Counted from the stretch's first letter, positions 11,399 to 22,808 are shown. The stretch is DNA of 64,000 nt from Tieghemostelium lacteum (GCA_001606155.1 LODT01000020.1:641217-705216), one strand, 5' to 3'. Numbers and translations: made by a program. Notes: generated by a model from the letters alone, not told the origin.

Positions 11399-12034
11399 AT
11401 GATTGATAAATGTTTATTTATTTCTACAGATAGTTTAGGACTTAAAGATTTATTGGAAAGATACAATAAAATGAGAAGAACTCTAGAGAAGATTAGTAGA
11501 AATTGTTTAGATAAATTCAATAAGAGAAATTTAAAATATGATTTGGAACGGTGTATTAAATCAATTTCAAAGATTAAAGAAGAAATACCATTACTATTAT
11601 CGACTTCAGGAACAGGAGAAAACGAACAAAAGATTATTAAATTCACTTTAGAGGATATTGACTCTCTTACAGATTTTGCTAACAAAACACTCTCAGGAAT
11701 TAATCAAGACATTAAAAATGAGATGATGGAATTACAAAATACAAAATATAAAAATAATAACAAACATATACATACCATTACTACTACTAAACCAAAATAT
11801 AACATTCATCATAAAGAGATTTATCAATACACATCTCCAGTTATTTACAATGAATATCAAAGAACATATTTTTATCATCCTTATATCAGCCAATGTGACA
11901 ATTGTGGGTTCCCAGTTCAGAACAGTGGTCCGATTACCATTACTCAAACTTTTATTCCTGTCCAATCAACTCCTTTTTTTAAATGTGCAATACCTCAGTC
12001 AGATCCTGCTTTTTACAATTACCATAGACATTAA
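11399..12034 (+). CDS. Hypothetical protein, 211 residues
   Basis: The ATG at 11399 follows an A-rich leader and opens a single-exon frame of 211 codons. I do not recognise the protein. The first half is charged and probably helical (for example KDLLERYNKMRRTLEKI and DLERCIKSISKIKEEI), suggesting a coiled-coil or helical-bundle segment. The second half is rich in Tyr, Thr, Pro and His and includes one CDNCG motif. No signal peptide or membrane segment is visible. It lies 359 bp after the Sub2 helicase and ends 175 bp before the 3' end of ARPC4, which is convergent. Coding is supported by length and composition only. Confidence 0.6.
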   Translation: MIDKCLFISTDSLGLKDLLERYNKMRRTLEKISRNCLDKFNKRNLKYDLERCIKSISKIKEEIPLLLSTSGTGENEQKIIKFTLEDIDSLTDFANKTLSGINQDIKNEMMELQNTKYKNNNKHIHTITTTKPKYNIHHKEIYQYTSPVIYNEYQRTYFYHPYISQCDNCGFPVQNSGPITITQTFIPVQSTPFFKCAIPQSDPAFYNYHRH

Positions 12035-12209
12035 AAGTCAAATTAAAAAATAAATAAATAAATTAGTTTTTTTAATATCTATTAATAATAAATAGATAAA
12101 GATTAGTATTATATTAGATAAATAAATGTGTTTGTAGAGAATTAGTTGTTTATTTTTTTTTTTTTGGTTTGTTGGAGGTTTTAGTGACATTGGATTGTGC
12201 ATAATCTAT

Positions 12210-13180
12210 TTATTTGAAAGCTTGTAAATATTCAGTAGCAACAATTCTACCTCTTGCATTGAGAGTCAATTTCAAATCACTAATTTCCTTATCAATATCT
12301 TCTAAAAATTGAATAATGAAATCAATGAGTTTGTGTTTAAACATATTATCAGTGTGGAAATTGGTAATTAAGAAAGAAATATCATAACCCTGTAATATAA
12401 CAAAAAATATTTTTTTTTAAATGGTTTGTTAATATCTTTGCAAAAAGTGGATGATGGAGTGAAATGAAAGATGACATACTTCGACTGGTTTTCTTCTGAG
12501 AATTACAAAACGTTCAGCTCTTTGAACAAGGAAACGAACAAATTTCTTTGCAAGAATGATATCAACTTCATCAGATTTTTTAATACAAACAGAGAGACGA
12601 ACTGAGTTGATTGAGGTTTCAATTAAAACTTTTTCACTCTTTGTACGACAGATAGTAACTGGTGTCAAAACTAATTCCTTGCTTGTTCTATTATTATTAT
12701 TATTATTATTAATTTAATGTGAGTATATAGTTCTGTCATATTATTTAAACCCAGTGTATTTAGCTAAATAAATTCAAATATTCCACTTACTTAATTTCAA
12801 CTTCTGGTTTATTGTGTCTTTCTACAATTTGTGATCCAAAGTTTTGAACACAAAGAGCAGCTATTATATTTTAAAAGTATTAGTATCCAATCAAATTCAT
12901 AACCACAATTGTTATTATAGGTTACATCTGTAATCTTTATCACTTATTTTTGGTATTATTTTAACAATATTTTTCTAGATATTTACCATTAAGGGTGTTT
13001 TTAATACAAGTCAAATATGGTACTTGAGCTAATGACTATTAAAAAATTGTAGAGTGTTAATTATCTTCAAAATACAATGAAATTTTATATATTCGAATTT
13101 TTGATATTTTGGGCTGGACTATAAAATCTATTTTAAATACCACATGTTGAACATATTAAAGTATCATAGATATTTACCAT
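12210..13180 (-). CDS. arpc4: Actin-related protein 2/3 complex subunit 4 (ARPC4, p20)
   Basis: Five coding exons, read from the right: 13180-13178 (the ATG alone), 13035-12987, 12860-12791, 12687-12480 and 12389-12210. They join without a frame break to 169 residues; human ARPC4 has 168. Recognisable segments include [22 protein letters not shown], split here as [10 protein letters not shown] and [12 protein letters not shown], then [31 protein letters not shown] and the C-terminal [18 protein letters not shown]. The subunit forms the structural core of the Arp2/3 complex with ARPC2 and anchors branched actin filaments. The first coding exon consists of the initiator codon only. The alternative, a start inside exon 2, is not possible because that exon has no ATG before its conserved sequence. 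Confidence 0.95.
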
Positions 13181-13661
13181 TTTGTCTTAATTTATGTACA
13201 ATAGAAATACAATTTAAAAATGAATCTTCTTTAAACAAAAAAAAAAAATGATGAAAATCAAAAAAAAAAAAAAAAAAAAAATCTTATTTTTTTTTAAATG
13301 AAAAAATTTATTTGGGTTTTTTGGCTCAAATATCCCTTCTTACAATACCACATATTTAAATTATATGAACATACAATACGTTAATTAAAACTAAAAAAGT
13401 ATAAAGTAGTTTTACATTTTGGTGTTTAAATTAATTCCCAATAACACTTCTCAATAAACTTGCAATTTGCAGTTTGCTAAATTTACCAAATCAAAATAAA
13501 AAATCCAAGGTGTGGTCTGAATTTCCAATGTGACAGAGATTTGTAAAGTTAGTTTTTAGTTTATAATTTATTATTAGAACATAGTGTTTTTCTTTTTTTT
13601 TTATCCTGATTTGCTTATACTAAACAACAACTACTATTCTTTGATACTATTAGTCAATAAT
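13181..13661. other. Intergenic spacer with homopolymer runs
   Basis: The spacer separates the start of ARPC4 from the tetraspan array, so it should carry both promoters. It contains long A runs (about 13240 and 13262-13280) and T runs, common near dictyostelid transcription starts. No gene or repeat family is seen. Confidence 0.4.
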
Positions 13662-14307
13662 ATGATACCTATCCTTGTACTAACATGTTTTAATATAATT
13701 GCATATTCCATGTTTGTTTTGGTTGGTTTAATTTGAATTGATCCTTTCAATTAATGTTATATTAGTATATTATTAAAGCTCTCAATTGGTACCTATGGAC
13801 TTATAATTCTCAAACTGGTATTTCAGAGTATGATTTAAAAATTTTATTGGAGACATGCCGTTTTTGAAGTAAATATTAGTTATTTTACCACTATTTATAT
13901 TATAACCTACTAATAGTTTATAAAATAATTTAAAGAGCGAAAAGTATTTCTATAATAATGTAAAGGTTGTATTTGATACATCAGGTCCATTGTTGGGTAT
14001 CTTATATCTTTTTAATTATAATATTAGCAATTATATATCCTAACAGAAAATATCTAATAGTAATCCAATTTCCTATAATACAAAAGCTAATCATTATCCT
14101 AACAACAATTTCAAATTAAATGAATTTGAAAATAACAACAACCAACAAATTTTCAACCATAATTATAATATTAGAGTCCAGGATAATAACAACACCAATA
14201 ACAACAAGAATATGTTCCAAACCCACAAGTATGTTCGAAATATTAATAATATTGAAGAAATTGATGATAGTGATGAAGGACCTGCTAATAATATTGTTTT
14301 GGAATGA
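13662..14307 (+). pseudogene. Degenerate first copy of the tetraspan membrane-protein array
   Basis: The sequence begins MIPILVLTCFNII, nearly the same start as the two intact copies downstream. After a presumed first intron (acceptor near 13780) it has LNWYLW, matching TNWYQW of the next gene. A one-base frame change is then needed to read KFYWRHAVFE against KFYWTKAVYK. A short remnant of the region around the second membrane helix follows (PLLGILYLFN). Most of the remaining membrane segments are missing. The Asn-rich tail is open from about 14047 and ends near IDDSDEGPA, the family tail motif, then a stop at 14305. A frameshift plus internal loss make a pseudogene likely; unusual splicing is the alternative. 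Confidence 0.65.
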
Positions 14308-14437
14308 AAAATTTTTGGTTGTGTCTTTTGGCAAATAAATAATTAAATGGCGGTTGGTAATTTAAATTTTACACCTTAAAAAAATTAATCGTTTGATAAA
14401 ATTTTTTTTGATAATCATTGATTTACACTGTATAGAT

Positions 14438-15624
14438 ATGATACCAATTCTCGTATTCACATGTATTAATATTGTATTATTTATAGCTGCATTAGGTATG
14501 TGTGATTAAAACAATTTGTGAAAATTTTCATAATGATTAACTTTGAAAAATTTCCCCAAAGCTACAAACTGGTATCAATGGAATAACGGGTCAATGACAA
14601 GTTCATTTACAGGTTTAAAATTTTATTGGACTAAGGCTGTATATAAATTAGTAGGTTTAGATTTAGATTTACTTTGAACTTTGTGTTTGAAAATGTCAGT
14701 TTAATATTAATATGTGCAACTTTATAATCAATTATAGAGTTACTTTTCATCATATAATGGTATTGATAATACCATTGAATTTGAGTATGATGAAGATGTA
14801 AGAAATACATTTATCCCAACAATATCACTTTTGGGTGTATCCTATTTCTTTTTATTGGCATCATTAGTGTGTGCTAGTGTTTATGTTCATAAAAGAAATA
14901 ATAGGGTTAACCTTGGTGCAATTGGTAAAGTCTATGTATCATTTTTAGTATTACATTTAGCTACAGGAATCACGGCATTCTTTTACTTTTTAACAATAAC
15001 CGCAAATCTCAAAAAAGGTATACTATTACATCCAGACAAAAGTATACAATAATAGGTTACTAATCATTATTTATATGTATATTCAATCTAGAACAACAAT
15101 TTTGTGGACCAATTTCATTTTTTTCTTCATTACTAAATCCAAGTGGAAATGGATATTCATTAGCTTATACACCTATATTCTGTGATAAATTCTATGATGA
15201 TTTAATTAGACCTTATACAGCTAGAGGTTCAAGTGCCCCTGGTCCAGGATATTGGATAACTGCAGTTATTATCTTATTTTCTATTATTAATTTTATTATG
15301 TATCTATGTAAATATACCCATCGAAAGCTGCCTAAACAATGGAATTCCAAACCATACTCTAGCAATACAACAGCACCAAGAGATACAACTTCTGCAGCTA
15401 TCAGACTTTCTGTATTCACACAACGAAATCAAGAAAGAGATGAACGTCATAATGAACAAGACCTATACAACCATCAACAACATATGGAGAATATTTATCG
15501 TGAGCAGCAACAATTACAAGAACAACAAGAACAAGAACAAGAACAAGAACAAGAACAACAACAAGAACAACAGCAAGAGCAACAACAGTACTATGTACCA
15601 AATCCACAAGCCTATGAAAATAAC

Positions 15625-15657
<33 letters not shown>

Positions 15658-15729
15658 CAAGAGGTACAACAACCAAATTATGGTCAAAATAATATAGAAG
15701 TTATTGATGAAGGTCCCGCTTTTATTTAA
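14438..15729 (+). CDS. Claudin/PMP22-like tetraspan membrane protein, array copy 2
   Basis: Exons are 14438-14495, 14562-14650, 14738-15017 and 15092-15729, giving 354 residues. Four membrane segments are visible: the N-terminal MIPILVFTCINIVLFIAAL, one starting TISLLGVSYFFLL, one with FLVLHLATGITAFFYFL, and ITAVIILFSIINFIMYLC. The topology, the WYQW in the first loop, and a second loop with FCG and FCD are reminiscent of claudin/PMP22-type tetraspans, but I cannot name the family. The cytosolic tail is Gln/Glu-rich (EQEQEQEQ), then Asn-rich, and ends IDEGPAFI. Exon borders fall at the same places as in copy 3, so the copies arose by duplication. Confidence 0.75.
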
Positions 15730-15956
15730 TTCAAATAAAATTATTTATGTAATATATATATTTTTGTTTAAATTATTTATTAATAAATACTAATTTAGAA
15801 TTGACATTCTATCAAAATAACCCTTACACAAAAATGTGTTTTGATAAATTTTTAAGAATGATGGTGAAATATCTTTTCGGAGGTGAATCTAAGGTGAAAA
15901 TTTTTATTTTAGTCTTAGCTTATCCTTATTTAACGATTAATTGCAATATAATAAGA

Positions 15957-17306
15957 ATGATTCCAATTATTGTATTTGCTTTTATAAACACTATAATGTT
16001 TATTGTAACTATGGGTATGTGGTTATCAATTTACACTATAAAATTTAAATTACTAATCAACATTGTTAACAATTAGCTACACCATGGTACTTTTGGAATA
16101 AAGGTGCTACTACAGTATGTAATTAGATATAAATTAAACTGTAAATTACTGATCCTAACAGATAAAACTTTACAGGGATTTTCATTTGATTTACAATTTA
16201 GATGGACATCTGCTTCTTATCAATTGGTAAGTATTTACATTTATTCTTAAAAACATTATCAATTCTAATTATTTATTCTTAGACTTTAAGCGATTTCAAA
16301 GATACATTTGAATACACTGATAATCTAAGAAAGACATTTATTCCAACAATTTGTTTATTAGCAGTATCACTGTTCTTTTTAGTGTTTGGTAATTTAGCAT
16401 CATCCATTGTATTCCAATGTATGAAAACTAAAGAACAAAAAAGAAAAGTTGCAAGATTCTTTGTTTTAACTTTCCAGCTACATTTTACAACCCTGTTGAC
16501 CGCTTTCTTTTACTTTTTATCATTTATTACAAATATTAAAAAAGGTATGATATCATCGTACTACCTCCCAAAACACTATTTTCGATAAACTAACTAAAAT
16601 TATTATAGAGGAGCAATTTTGTGGTCCAGATACCTATTTCACTGAAATTATAAAGAATAACTATCTTTATCAAGACTATAGTTATGATTATTATTTAGGG
16701 CCATCATCATCAAGTAACAGCTCCAGTGATGCTCCAATTCCAAATAATACCCCAATATTTTGCGATGGTATATTTTATCAGAATTTCTTAAGACCAAATT
16801 ATCGTAGAGGTTCATGTTCTCCAGGAACTGGATATTGGTGTTGTTTGGCAACTATTATCCTATCAATAATCACCTATTTAATCTACCTTTGTGGCTATAA
16901 TCCAAATCATTATAAAGATGATAAAGAAGAAAAAACTATTAAATTGGGTAGTGTTGCTCAATTTAAGAGAACAATGGAAATTGCACAAAAATACGGTGGT
17001 GGTGGTGGTTACATTGATGAAGAAACTGGTGAATATCGTAACAATTATTATAACCCATACCACAATAACAACAACAATAATAATAATGATGAAGAGCAAC
17101 CCAAACAAGTTTATGACTCTGATCAAAAGCAACAAGTACAAGTACAAGAATACGTTCCAAATCCTCAACCTCCAATCTATTACTATGAACAACAACAGCA
17201 ACAACAACAACAACAACAGCCAGAAGAAATTCAACAAAATGATAACCCATATTTGAATCGTAATAATATTAATACCATTGACGATGACGGACCAGCTTAT
17301 ATTTAA
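15957..17306 (+). CDS. Claudin/PMP22-like tetraspan membrane protein, array copy 3
   Basis: Exons are 15957-16014, 16077-16114, 16176-16226, 16283-16544 and 16609-17306, giving 368 residues. It has one more intron than copy 2, splitting the first extracellular loop. The order of parts is the same: MIPIIVFAFINTIMFIVTM, WYFW, TICLLAVSLFFLVF, LHFTTLLTAFFYFL, EEQFCGP, FCDGIFYQNFLRPNYRRGS, and a fourth helix with LATIILSIITYLIYL. The tail carries poly-Asn and poly-Gln and ends IDDDGPAYI. The conserved tail end among otherwise drifting low-complexity tails suggests a functional C-terminal ligand or sorting motif. Function is unknown. Confidence 0.75.
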
Positions 17307-17923
17307 ACTTTAGCGATAGAAATATCGAAACTACTATCACTATTGAAAAGTATTTTATAGTAGACAATTTGTTATACTAATATCTAAACAACTCCATTTG
17401 TATGGAAATTATTTTATATTTTTTTTTTAATTAATAGACACAAAAACAGGACCTCCAAGCTATAAGTTCAACTTCAAAAATAACTTTCCTTTTCAAAATA
17501 AATTCAAAAAACGGGAGGGCAATTTTTATTTCTTTTCATAAATATTTAATGAATAGGAATTATAAAATTGGTATTTTAGAACTACTAATAATTAATATCT
17601 ACTACATATAGGAACTATTCTTCAATGTAAGGTAACTATTTTTAACATCTTTGCTTCTCCTTTAAAACAAAAATAAACTCGTTTATAATTATATTTATAA
17701 TTTTTTTTTAGATTTTTTTTTGATCAAAAACCTATTATTTTTCATTGTTGTAAACTGTTTATCGATATTTACCCTTATCATTTATAAATTGTTTTGGATT
17801 GGAATTTTTTATCACCAAATCTCACCACACACTATTAGTGCGCTTATAATAGAAAAGAAAAATTATTTTTCTTTAAATTTTTAACAGACTCTCAAATTAT
17901 TCCAATATCTATTTTAAAATAAT
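17307..17923. other. Intergenic spacer, no gene seen
   Basis: AT-rich spacer with several T runs upstream of the ankyrin-VPS9 gene. No open frame of note and no repeat shared with the islands was seen. Confidence 0.35.
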
Positions 17924-20446
17924 ATGATGGAGAATAAAGTAACAAACAATAGTAGTAGTAATAGTAACCTATCACCAGAATTGACAAGTCAAGGTTCACC
18001 TGAACTAAATGGGTTACTGTTTGAAGATGATTTTAGCGAGACTTCAAGTACATCTTCTTTGCATGATAATATAACAGCTTCAACAGTAACTACAACTACA
18101 AATACTAGTACATTAACTACAATGCCACCACCTACAGTACAAACAGCATCAAATAGTGTACTATCTAATCAACCAAATGTATCATTGACTACTTTTACAA
18201 CATCTATAGCGGTACCTATGCATACTAGCCTATTAAAACCAAATTCAATTTTAAATAGTAAATCTTATAGTAGTGGTAGTTTAGGTGGAAGTGGTAGTGG
18301 AATACCAACTGTTTCAGAATTAATGGCACAAGGGTCAGGTGGAGAAAGAAAGTTTGATAAACAAGTCACTGAAGAAGAGAAACTTGAAAATATGTTAACC
18401 TCTATCAGGTCAGGTAATATGACCTATTTCAATAACTCTTTGAAGAGTAAACCCATTATACCACTCACCTATGTACTAGCACACAAGAATACATTTCTTC
18501 ACAGAGCTTGTGAGTCTCTAAAAATGACATCCATTACATTGATTCTAGAAAAGACTAAAAACCTATTAGTAAACACTCAAAATGACAAGTTAAAAACACC
18601 TCTGTACATTGCCTGTGAATTGGGATTTTTCAAAGCAGCATCAGCACTTATAGATAATGGTGCATCAGCAATGATTTCCAACAAGAACAAATGGAATAGT
18701 TTACATAAACTATCTTCATTGGAGCTAAAGAAAGTTTTAACTACAGCAACTAATGACTCTTTGATAGGGTACAGTGCTGAAAGTCATTTAGAACTGATAC
18801 AAAAGATAATGGCATCTACACAAAACCCTCAATCAGTAGTCGCAAAAAAAACCAATAGAAATCAAACAGCACTACATTTATCATTGATTGCCAATAACGT
18901 AAATGCATCTAGATATCTATTGACAATATCTACAGCACAGTCATTGAATATCAAAGATGACAATGGAAATACTCCTCTGCATTTAGTGGCATATAAGAAC
19001 AGTTCAAAAATGTTACCTATTGGTGAACAAATGCTAAAGATCTTAGCTGACAATTTAAATGGTGAGAATTTTAGAAATTTTATTGACGAGGTGAATAATC
19101 TAATGGCAACACCACTGCAACTGTCAATGAAGATGAACAATATCCAATTGAATCGATTGATAGTAAAGTATAGATCCAAAGCCGAATCTAAGATTTTAGA
19201 AGAGTTTTTTGAGGATCTGATCAAGTTACAATTACTCAATAACGATGCATGTAAATTATCATTGGAATCTATTACCTATCTATCTGAGACCTTTAGAGCT
19301 ACACAATTTGGTCGTTTGTTTAGAAGGATTGTAATAATAATTAAACAACACTATGTAATTAATATGTCACATCAAAATGCCTCCGTCCTTTTACAGAGAG
19401 CCAAAGAGACAATTAAACGTTTCTTTGATTGGATGGATAACAATATATCTGAACAGGAATTTGTGAAATTCTATAAAGAAATGCTCTTTTCACAAGTCTA
19501 CGATACCATCATTCATCTCTATCAGGAGACCAACAAATCCAAAGACCTCTTTTTCCAACAACGTGTTGAGATGTTTAAGAATATCGAACACTCTGAAATT
19601 GATATTACCGAACAAAGTTGGTTACAGAACATTGATTTGTTCCCAAGGGCTCTAGAAATTATGAATAGCCTCTTTTCGAAAAGAACTCCATCAGAAAAGA
19701 TTAATACACTCAATGAGGCCACAAGTCAGATTAGTCGTACTGATGCCAATGATCTCACACCAATGTTTATGTATCTACTCATTAGGTCTAAAATTGACCA
19801 CATTCAATCTGAATTTCAATTTATGGATGATTTTAAAGAGACCCCAGAACAAGAACAGTATCTGGTATTACTTCAAGGCAGTTTAGATTATTTGGAAACT
19901 TTAAATTTCACATTGAGAAACGCTCAAAACCAAATCATGTCACTCAGTGGTCTTGTTGAGAGAACAACTGACAATATATTATCTCTGATGGACGAATTTA
20001 GTCAGAGTAGAGATCTATCTGGCTCTGGTGCTGATCGTGTAGAGGATATAGACGAAGGTATAAGAATTTTTGATGAAATCACATTGATTGAAATGTTATT
20101 GTCTAAACTCTCCAATCGTGTAAATGATCAACCACTATTTTTACCATTGAAATGGTCAGAACCCATATTGAAAGCCTACCATTTCAAAGCAATCATAGAG
20201 AGACTTGGTATATCATTGGATCTTGATGAAGCAACTCTCATGAAAACTCCACCTCCAGAGCCTTTTGATCAAACCAAGTCACCAAGTTCCAATCCAAATA
20301 ATATTAATAATCCAGGTTACATTTGTCAGAAAAAAGGGGCAATATGTATCATTTTAGATCATCCTTATCCTCAAATGGTTTATCAAATCATTGAAAGCGA
20401 GATTAGAAAAATTATAATTTCAAAAATTGCAGAAAAGGTCAAATAA
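17924..20446 (+). CDS. Ankyrin repeat and VPS9 domain protein, probable Rab5-family GEF
   Basis: A single exon encodes 840 residues. Residues 1-150 are a Ser/Thr/Asn-rich linker. Ankyrin repeats appear at about 188-275 (NTFLHRACESL, KTPLYIACELGFFKAASALI) and about 310-420 (QTALHLSLIANNVNASRYLL, GNTPLHLVAYKNSS). A VPS9-type segment follows at about 555-665: DANDLTPMFMYLLIRSKI, then FKETPEQEQYLVLLQGSLDYL, the pattern of the conserved helices that contact Rab5-type GTPases. VPS9 proteins exchange nucleotide on Rab5/Rab21-like GTPases in early endocytosis. Ankyrin plus VPS9 also occurs in vertebrate VARP, but there the VPS9 domain comes first. The last 150 residues have no clear domain. The ankyrin call is firmer than the VPS9 call. 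Confidence 0.75.
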   Translation: MMENKVTNNSSSNSNLSPELTSQGSPELNGLLFEDDFSETSSTSSLHDNITASTVTTTTNTSTLTTMPPPTVQTASNSVLSNQPNVSLTTFTTSIAVPMHTSLLKPNSILNSKSYSSGSLGGSGSGIPTVSELMAQGSGGERKFDKQVTEEEKLENMLTSIRSGNMTYFNNSLKSKPIIPLTYVLAHKNTFLHRACESLKMTSITLILEKTKNLLVNTQNDKLKTPLYIACELGFFKAASALIDNGASAMISNKNKWNSLHKLSSLELKKVLTTATNDSLIGYSAESHLELIQKIMASTQNPQSVVAKKTNRNQTALHLSLIANNVNASRYLLTISTAQSLNIKDDNGNTPLHLVAYKNSSKMLPIGEQMLKILADNLNGENFRNFIDEVNNLMATPLQLSMKMNNIQLNRLIVKYRSKAESKILEEFFEDLIKLQLLNNDACKLSLESITYLSETFRATQFGRLFRRIVIIIKQHYVINMSHQNASVLLQRAKETIKRFFDWMDNNISEQEFVKFYKEMLFSQVYDTIIHLYQETNKSKDLFFQQRVEMFKNIEHSEIDITEQSWLQNIDLFPRALEIMNSLFSKRTPSEKINTLNEATSQISRTDANDLTPMFMYLLIRSKIDHIQSEFQFMDDFKETPEQEQYLVLLQGSLDYLETLNFTLRNAQNQIMSLSGLVERTTDNILSLMDEFSQSRDLSGSGADRVEDIDEGIRIFDEITLIEMLLSKLSNRVNDQPLFLPLKWSEPILKAYHFKAIIERLGISLDLDEATLMKTPPPEPFDQTKSPSSNPNNINNPGYICQKKGAICIILDHPYPQMVYQIIESEIRKIIISKIAEKVK

Positions 20447-20921
20447 ACCATTCTCCAGATATTAACCAATGCATTTTATTGGATTTCATTCAAATCACGA
20501 GATATAATTTTTATCATAAAAAAAAAATATCCTATTATATGAATTATAGTATTGGGTAAAAAGAAGAAATATATAGTAACATAGAAGGGTTTTCAAAAGA
20601 TATTTTTAAGACGATATAAAAAAGATATTTGTGAAAATTAAAAAAAATTTTCTGTTGACAATATTAAAAATATGTGTAAGATCTCATTAATAATGATTTT
20701 CAAAAAAAATAAAAATAAATTTGTGAGTGTAGGGCCTCAAAATTTTTAAGAAATACTTTCAGTCCTTGGAGGTCATTGTGAGGAAAATTTGTGTTTGAAT
20801 GATTTATTTTTTTTTTTAATCTTGGTTGGTACTAAAGCTCTCTCGCACTCATCACTTACCACTAATTATAAATATAGCCTTAAAAATAATTTAGTTATAA
20901 CCCTCTCAACACTTGTGAAAA
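20447..20921. other. Intergenic spacer, no gene seen
   Basis: AT-rich spacer between two plus-strand genes. It ends in a T-rich stretch (about 20808) and an A-rich leader just before the next start codon. Confidence 0.35.
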
Positions 20922-22808
20922 ATGTCGTATATGTTTGAATTATTTGATATAGTTCAGGGTGCTAGAGGTAGAAGAGATTCAAATGCACTAAATCAGAGTC
21001 AAAATCAACAACAACAACAACAACATCATACAGATAGTGATGGTGAAAGTCAACATGGACATCACTTGACTGATGACTCTGAAACTCAAGTTGGAAATGA
21101 CGATCATCACCCACCAACAACAAAAAAAATGCCAAGTTTAAATCTTTCTTCTGTTGGGAGAACAAAATCACTTTCCAGTAGCCAACAGTTAAGCCCAAGA
21201 TCATTACACAATAGTAATAATAATAATAATAATAATAAAAATTCACCTCGATCATTAAATAATAGTAATCAACCACCTCCACAAAATACAAGTAATTCTA
21301 GTATTAATCATGCTAGTATAAATATATCAACAGCCAGTATACCAAATTTCCAAGATTCATCAAATACTCAACATTTGATTGATAGTATGCAAAGTGGTAA
21401 TGCTGATATTGAATCCGGGATTAATGAATCTATGGGTGAAGGTAAAACTAATACTGGTGGACAAGATCAAAATGGACACAGTCATAGTGATGATGATCCA
21501 GAGGATAAAGATGGTGCTGGTGATGGAGACGATCCAAAAAAACCTGATGAATTGGATTTCGAAAAAACAGGATTTGACGAACATAAAATATTTGTAAAAC
21601 CCAAAGGCGTATTCAAATGGGTTTTTCTTCAACAGGCACTCAAGTATCATTGGGATTTATTCATCATTGCTGTATTGGTGACTCTTATCTCTTGTGCATA
21701 TATCACATTTTATATTACATTTGGTAGCCGTTATGTTTTTGTTGAAGATAAAGACCAGTGGCCCAAGTGGGGTAAAATTGCCTCGATTATTTCTGGTGTG
21801 GTAAATGAACAATTTTTAGTCATGATTGGTTATTGTATACTTAGATCACAATTTGGACACAAACAAACCAAAGTTGCTATCCCACTTGCACTTTGTTTCT
21901 CTCTGGCTTCCATTTTATTAACAACATTTGGAAGAATATATGAATTTGACGGTGCTGTAAACTATATTCCAAAATATATGCTATCTCTCGGAAATATCAT
22001 TTTTGTTTCTTTACTAATCGGTTACAAGTCCTTCAAGAGACCAATGTTTGCATTCTGGTTCACATTGCCCTTTGTTGTAATGGTATTGGTTTTGGTCATT
22101 TATGATTTCTTTTTATTGAAATGGTATATTAGATCAACTTCTGAAATTTCAAAATCAATCATTCGTATCATTGTTCATCCAGTAATCACAGCTGTTTGTT
22201 TGTTAATAAGTAGAGTTTCAGCCTCACAAATGATTCCACACAAACCTCGATCAACTATTGCATTTATTCTCCTACCATTATGTTTTAATACATTCTATGG
22301 ACGTTTCTTTGGTACTACTATGAATTCTTTGGCAGGTGTTGCTGTATCAGGTCTACTTATATCTCTAGTTGACATGATTTGGAAATGTTCATTGAGATTG
22401 AGAGATTCATTCATTGTTCGATACCTATGCAGATGTTCCAAAGATGCTTCATTTTATATGCAACACAACTTACCCTTATATGCCGAATACCAATCTCACG
22501 AGTTAATTTACGAAATCTCAGCCAACTTTGTAGCAACATTTCTGGTGGTTACCTATTTCTACGTGTACTCATCAGTTAGCTATATCCCATTCCAATTCAA
22601 GATTATGGCAATGCAACTTTCCTTCACATTTGTCACTGAGTTTGTTGTAGCCTATGTATCATTATCCTATCTAAAGTTACCCATAATCATTCCATTCAGT
22701 AAAAGACCATCTGGTTTCCTCTTTGTAACTATATTTTGCTGGCTTGTGGGTATTGCCTACAGTTCTATTAGAATCATTAATATTCTAAACGGTAATTGGA
22801 TCCTTTAA
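20922..22808 (+). CDS. Polytopic membrane protein of unknown function, 628 residues
   Basis: The single exon begins with a long hydrophilic N-terminus of about 230 residues rich in Gln, His, Asn, Ser and Asp (DPEDKDGAGDGDDPKKPDEL). About eleven hydrophobic segments follow, for example LFIIAVLVTLISCAYITF, FTLPFVVMVLVLVIYDFFL, VITAVCLLISRV, VATFLVVTYFYVYSSVSYI and VTIFCWLVGIAYSSI. No transporter signature that I know is present. There is no signal peptide; the first helix starts near residue 235. A dictyostelid-type integral membrane protein is the safest description. Confidence 0.75.
   Translation: MSYMFELFDIVQGARGRRDSNALNQSQNQQQQQQHHTDSDGESQHGHHLTDDSETQVGNDDHHPPTTKKMPSLNLSSVGRTKSLSSSQQLSPRSLHNSNNNNNNNKNSPRSLNNSNQPPPQNTSNSSINHASINISTASIPNFQDSSNTQHLIDSMQSGNADIESGINESMGEGKTNTGGQDQNGHSHSDDDPEDKDGAGDGDDPKKPDELDFEKTGFDEHKIFVKPKGVFKWVFLQQALKYHWDLFIIAVLVTLISCAYITFYITFGSRYVFVEDKDQWPKWGKIASIISGVVNEQFLVMIGYCILRSQFGHKQTKVAIPLALCFSLASILLTTFGRIYEFDGAVNYIPKYMLSLGNIIFVSLLIGYKSFKRPMFAFWFTLPFVVMVLVLVIYDFFLLKWYIRSTSEISKSIIRIIVHPVITAVCLLISRVSASQMIPHKPRSTIAFILLPLCFNTFYGRFFGTTMNSLAGVAVSGLLISLVDMIWKCSLRLRDSFIVRYLCRCSKDASFYMQHNLPLYAEYQSHELIYEISANFVATFLVVTYFYVYSSVSYIPFQFKIMAMQLSFTFVTEFVVAYVSLSYLKLPIIIPFSKRPSGFLFVTIFCWLVGIAYSSIRIINILNGNWIL

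Noticed and set aside
16878-17237. Long minus-strand frames rich in Leu/Ile/Val opposite poly-Gln and poly-Asn tracts
   Set aside because: Antisense of CAA and AAT repeats always yields Leu/Val-rich open frames; the plus-strand tetraspan gene explains the region. The same applies at 15416-15676 and 58054-58248.
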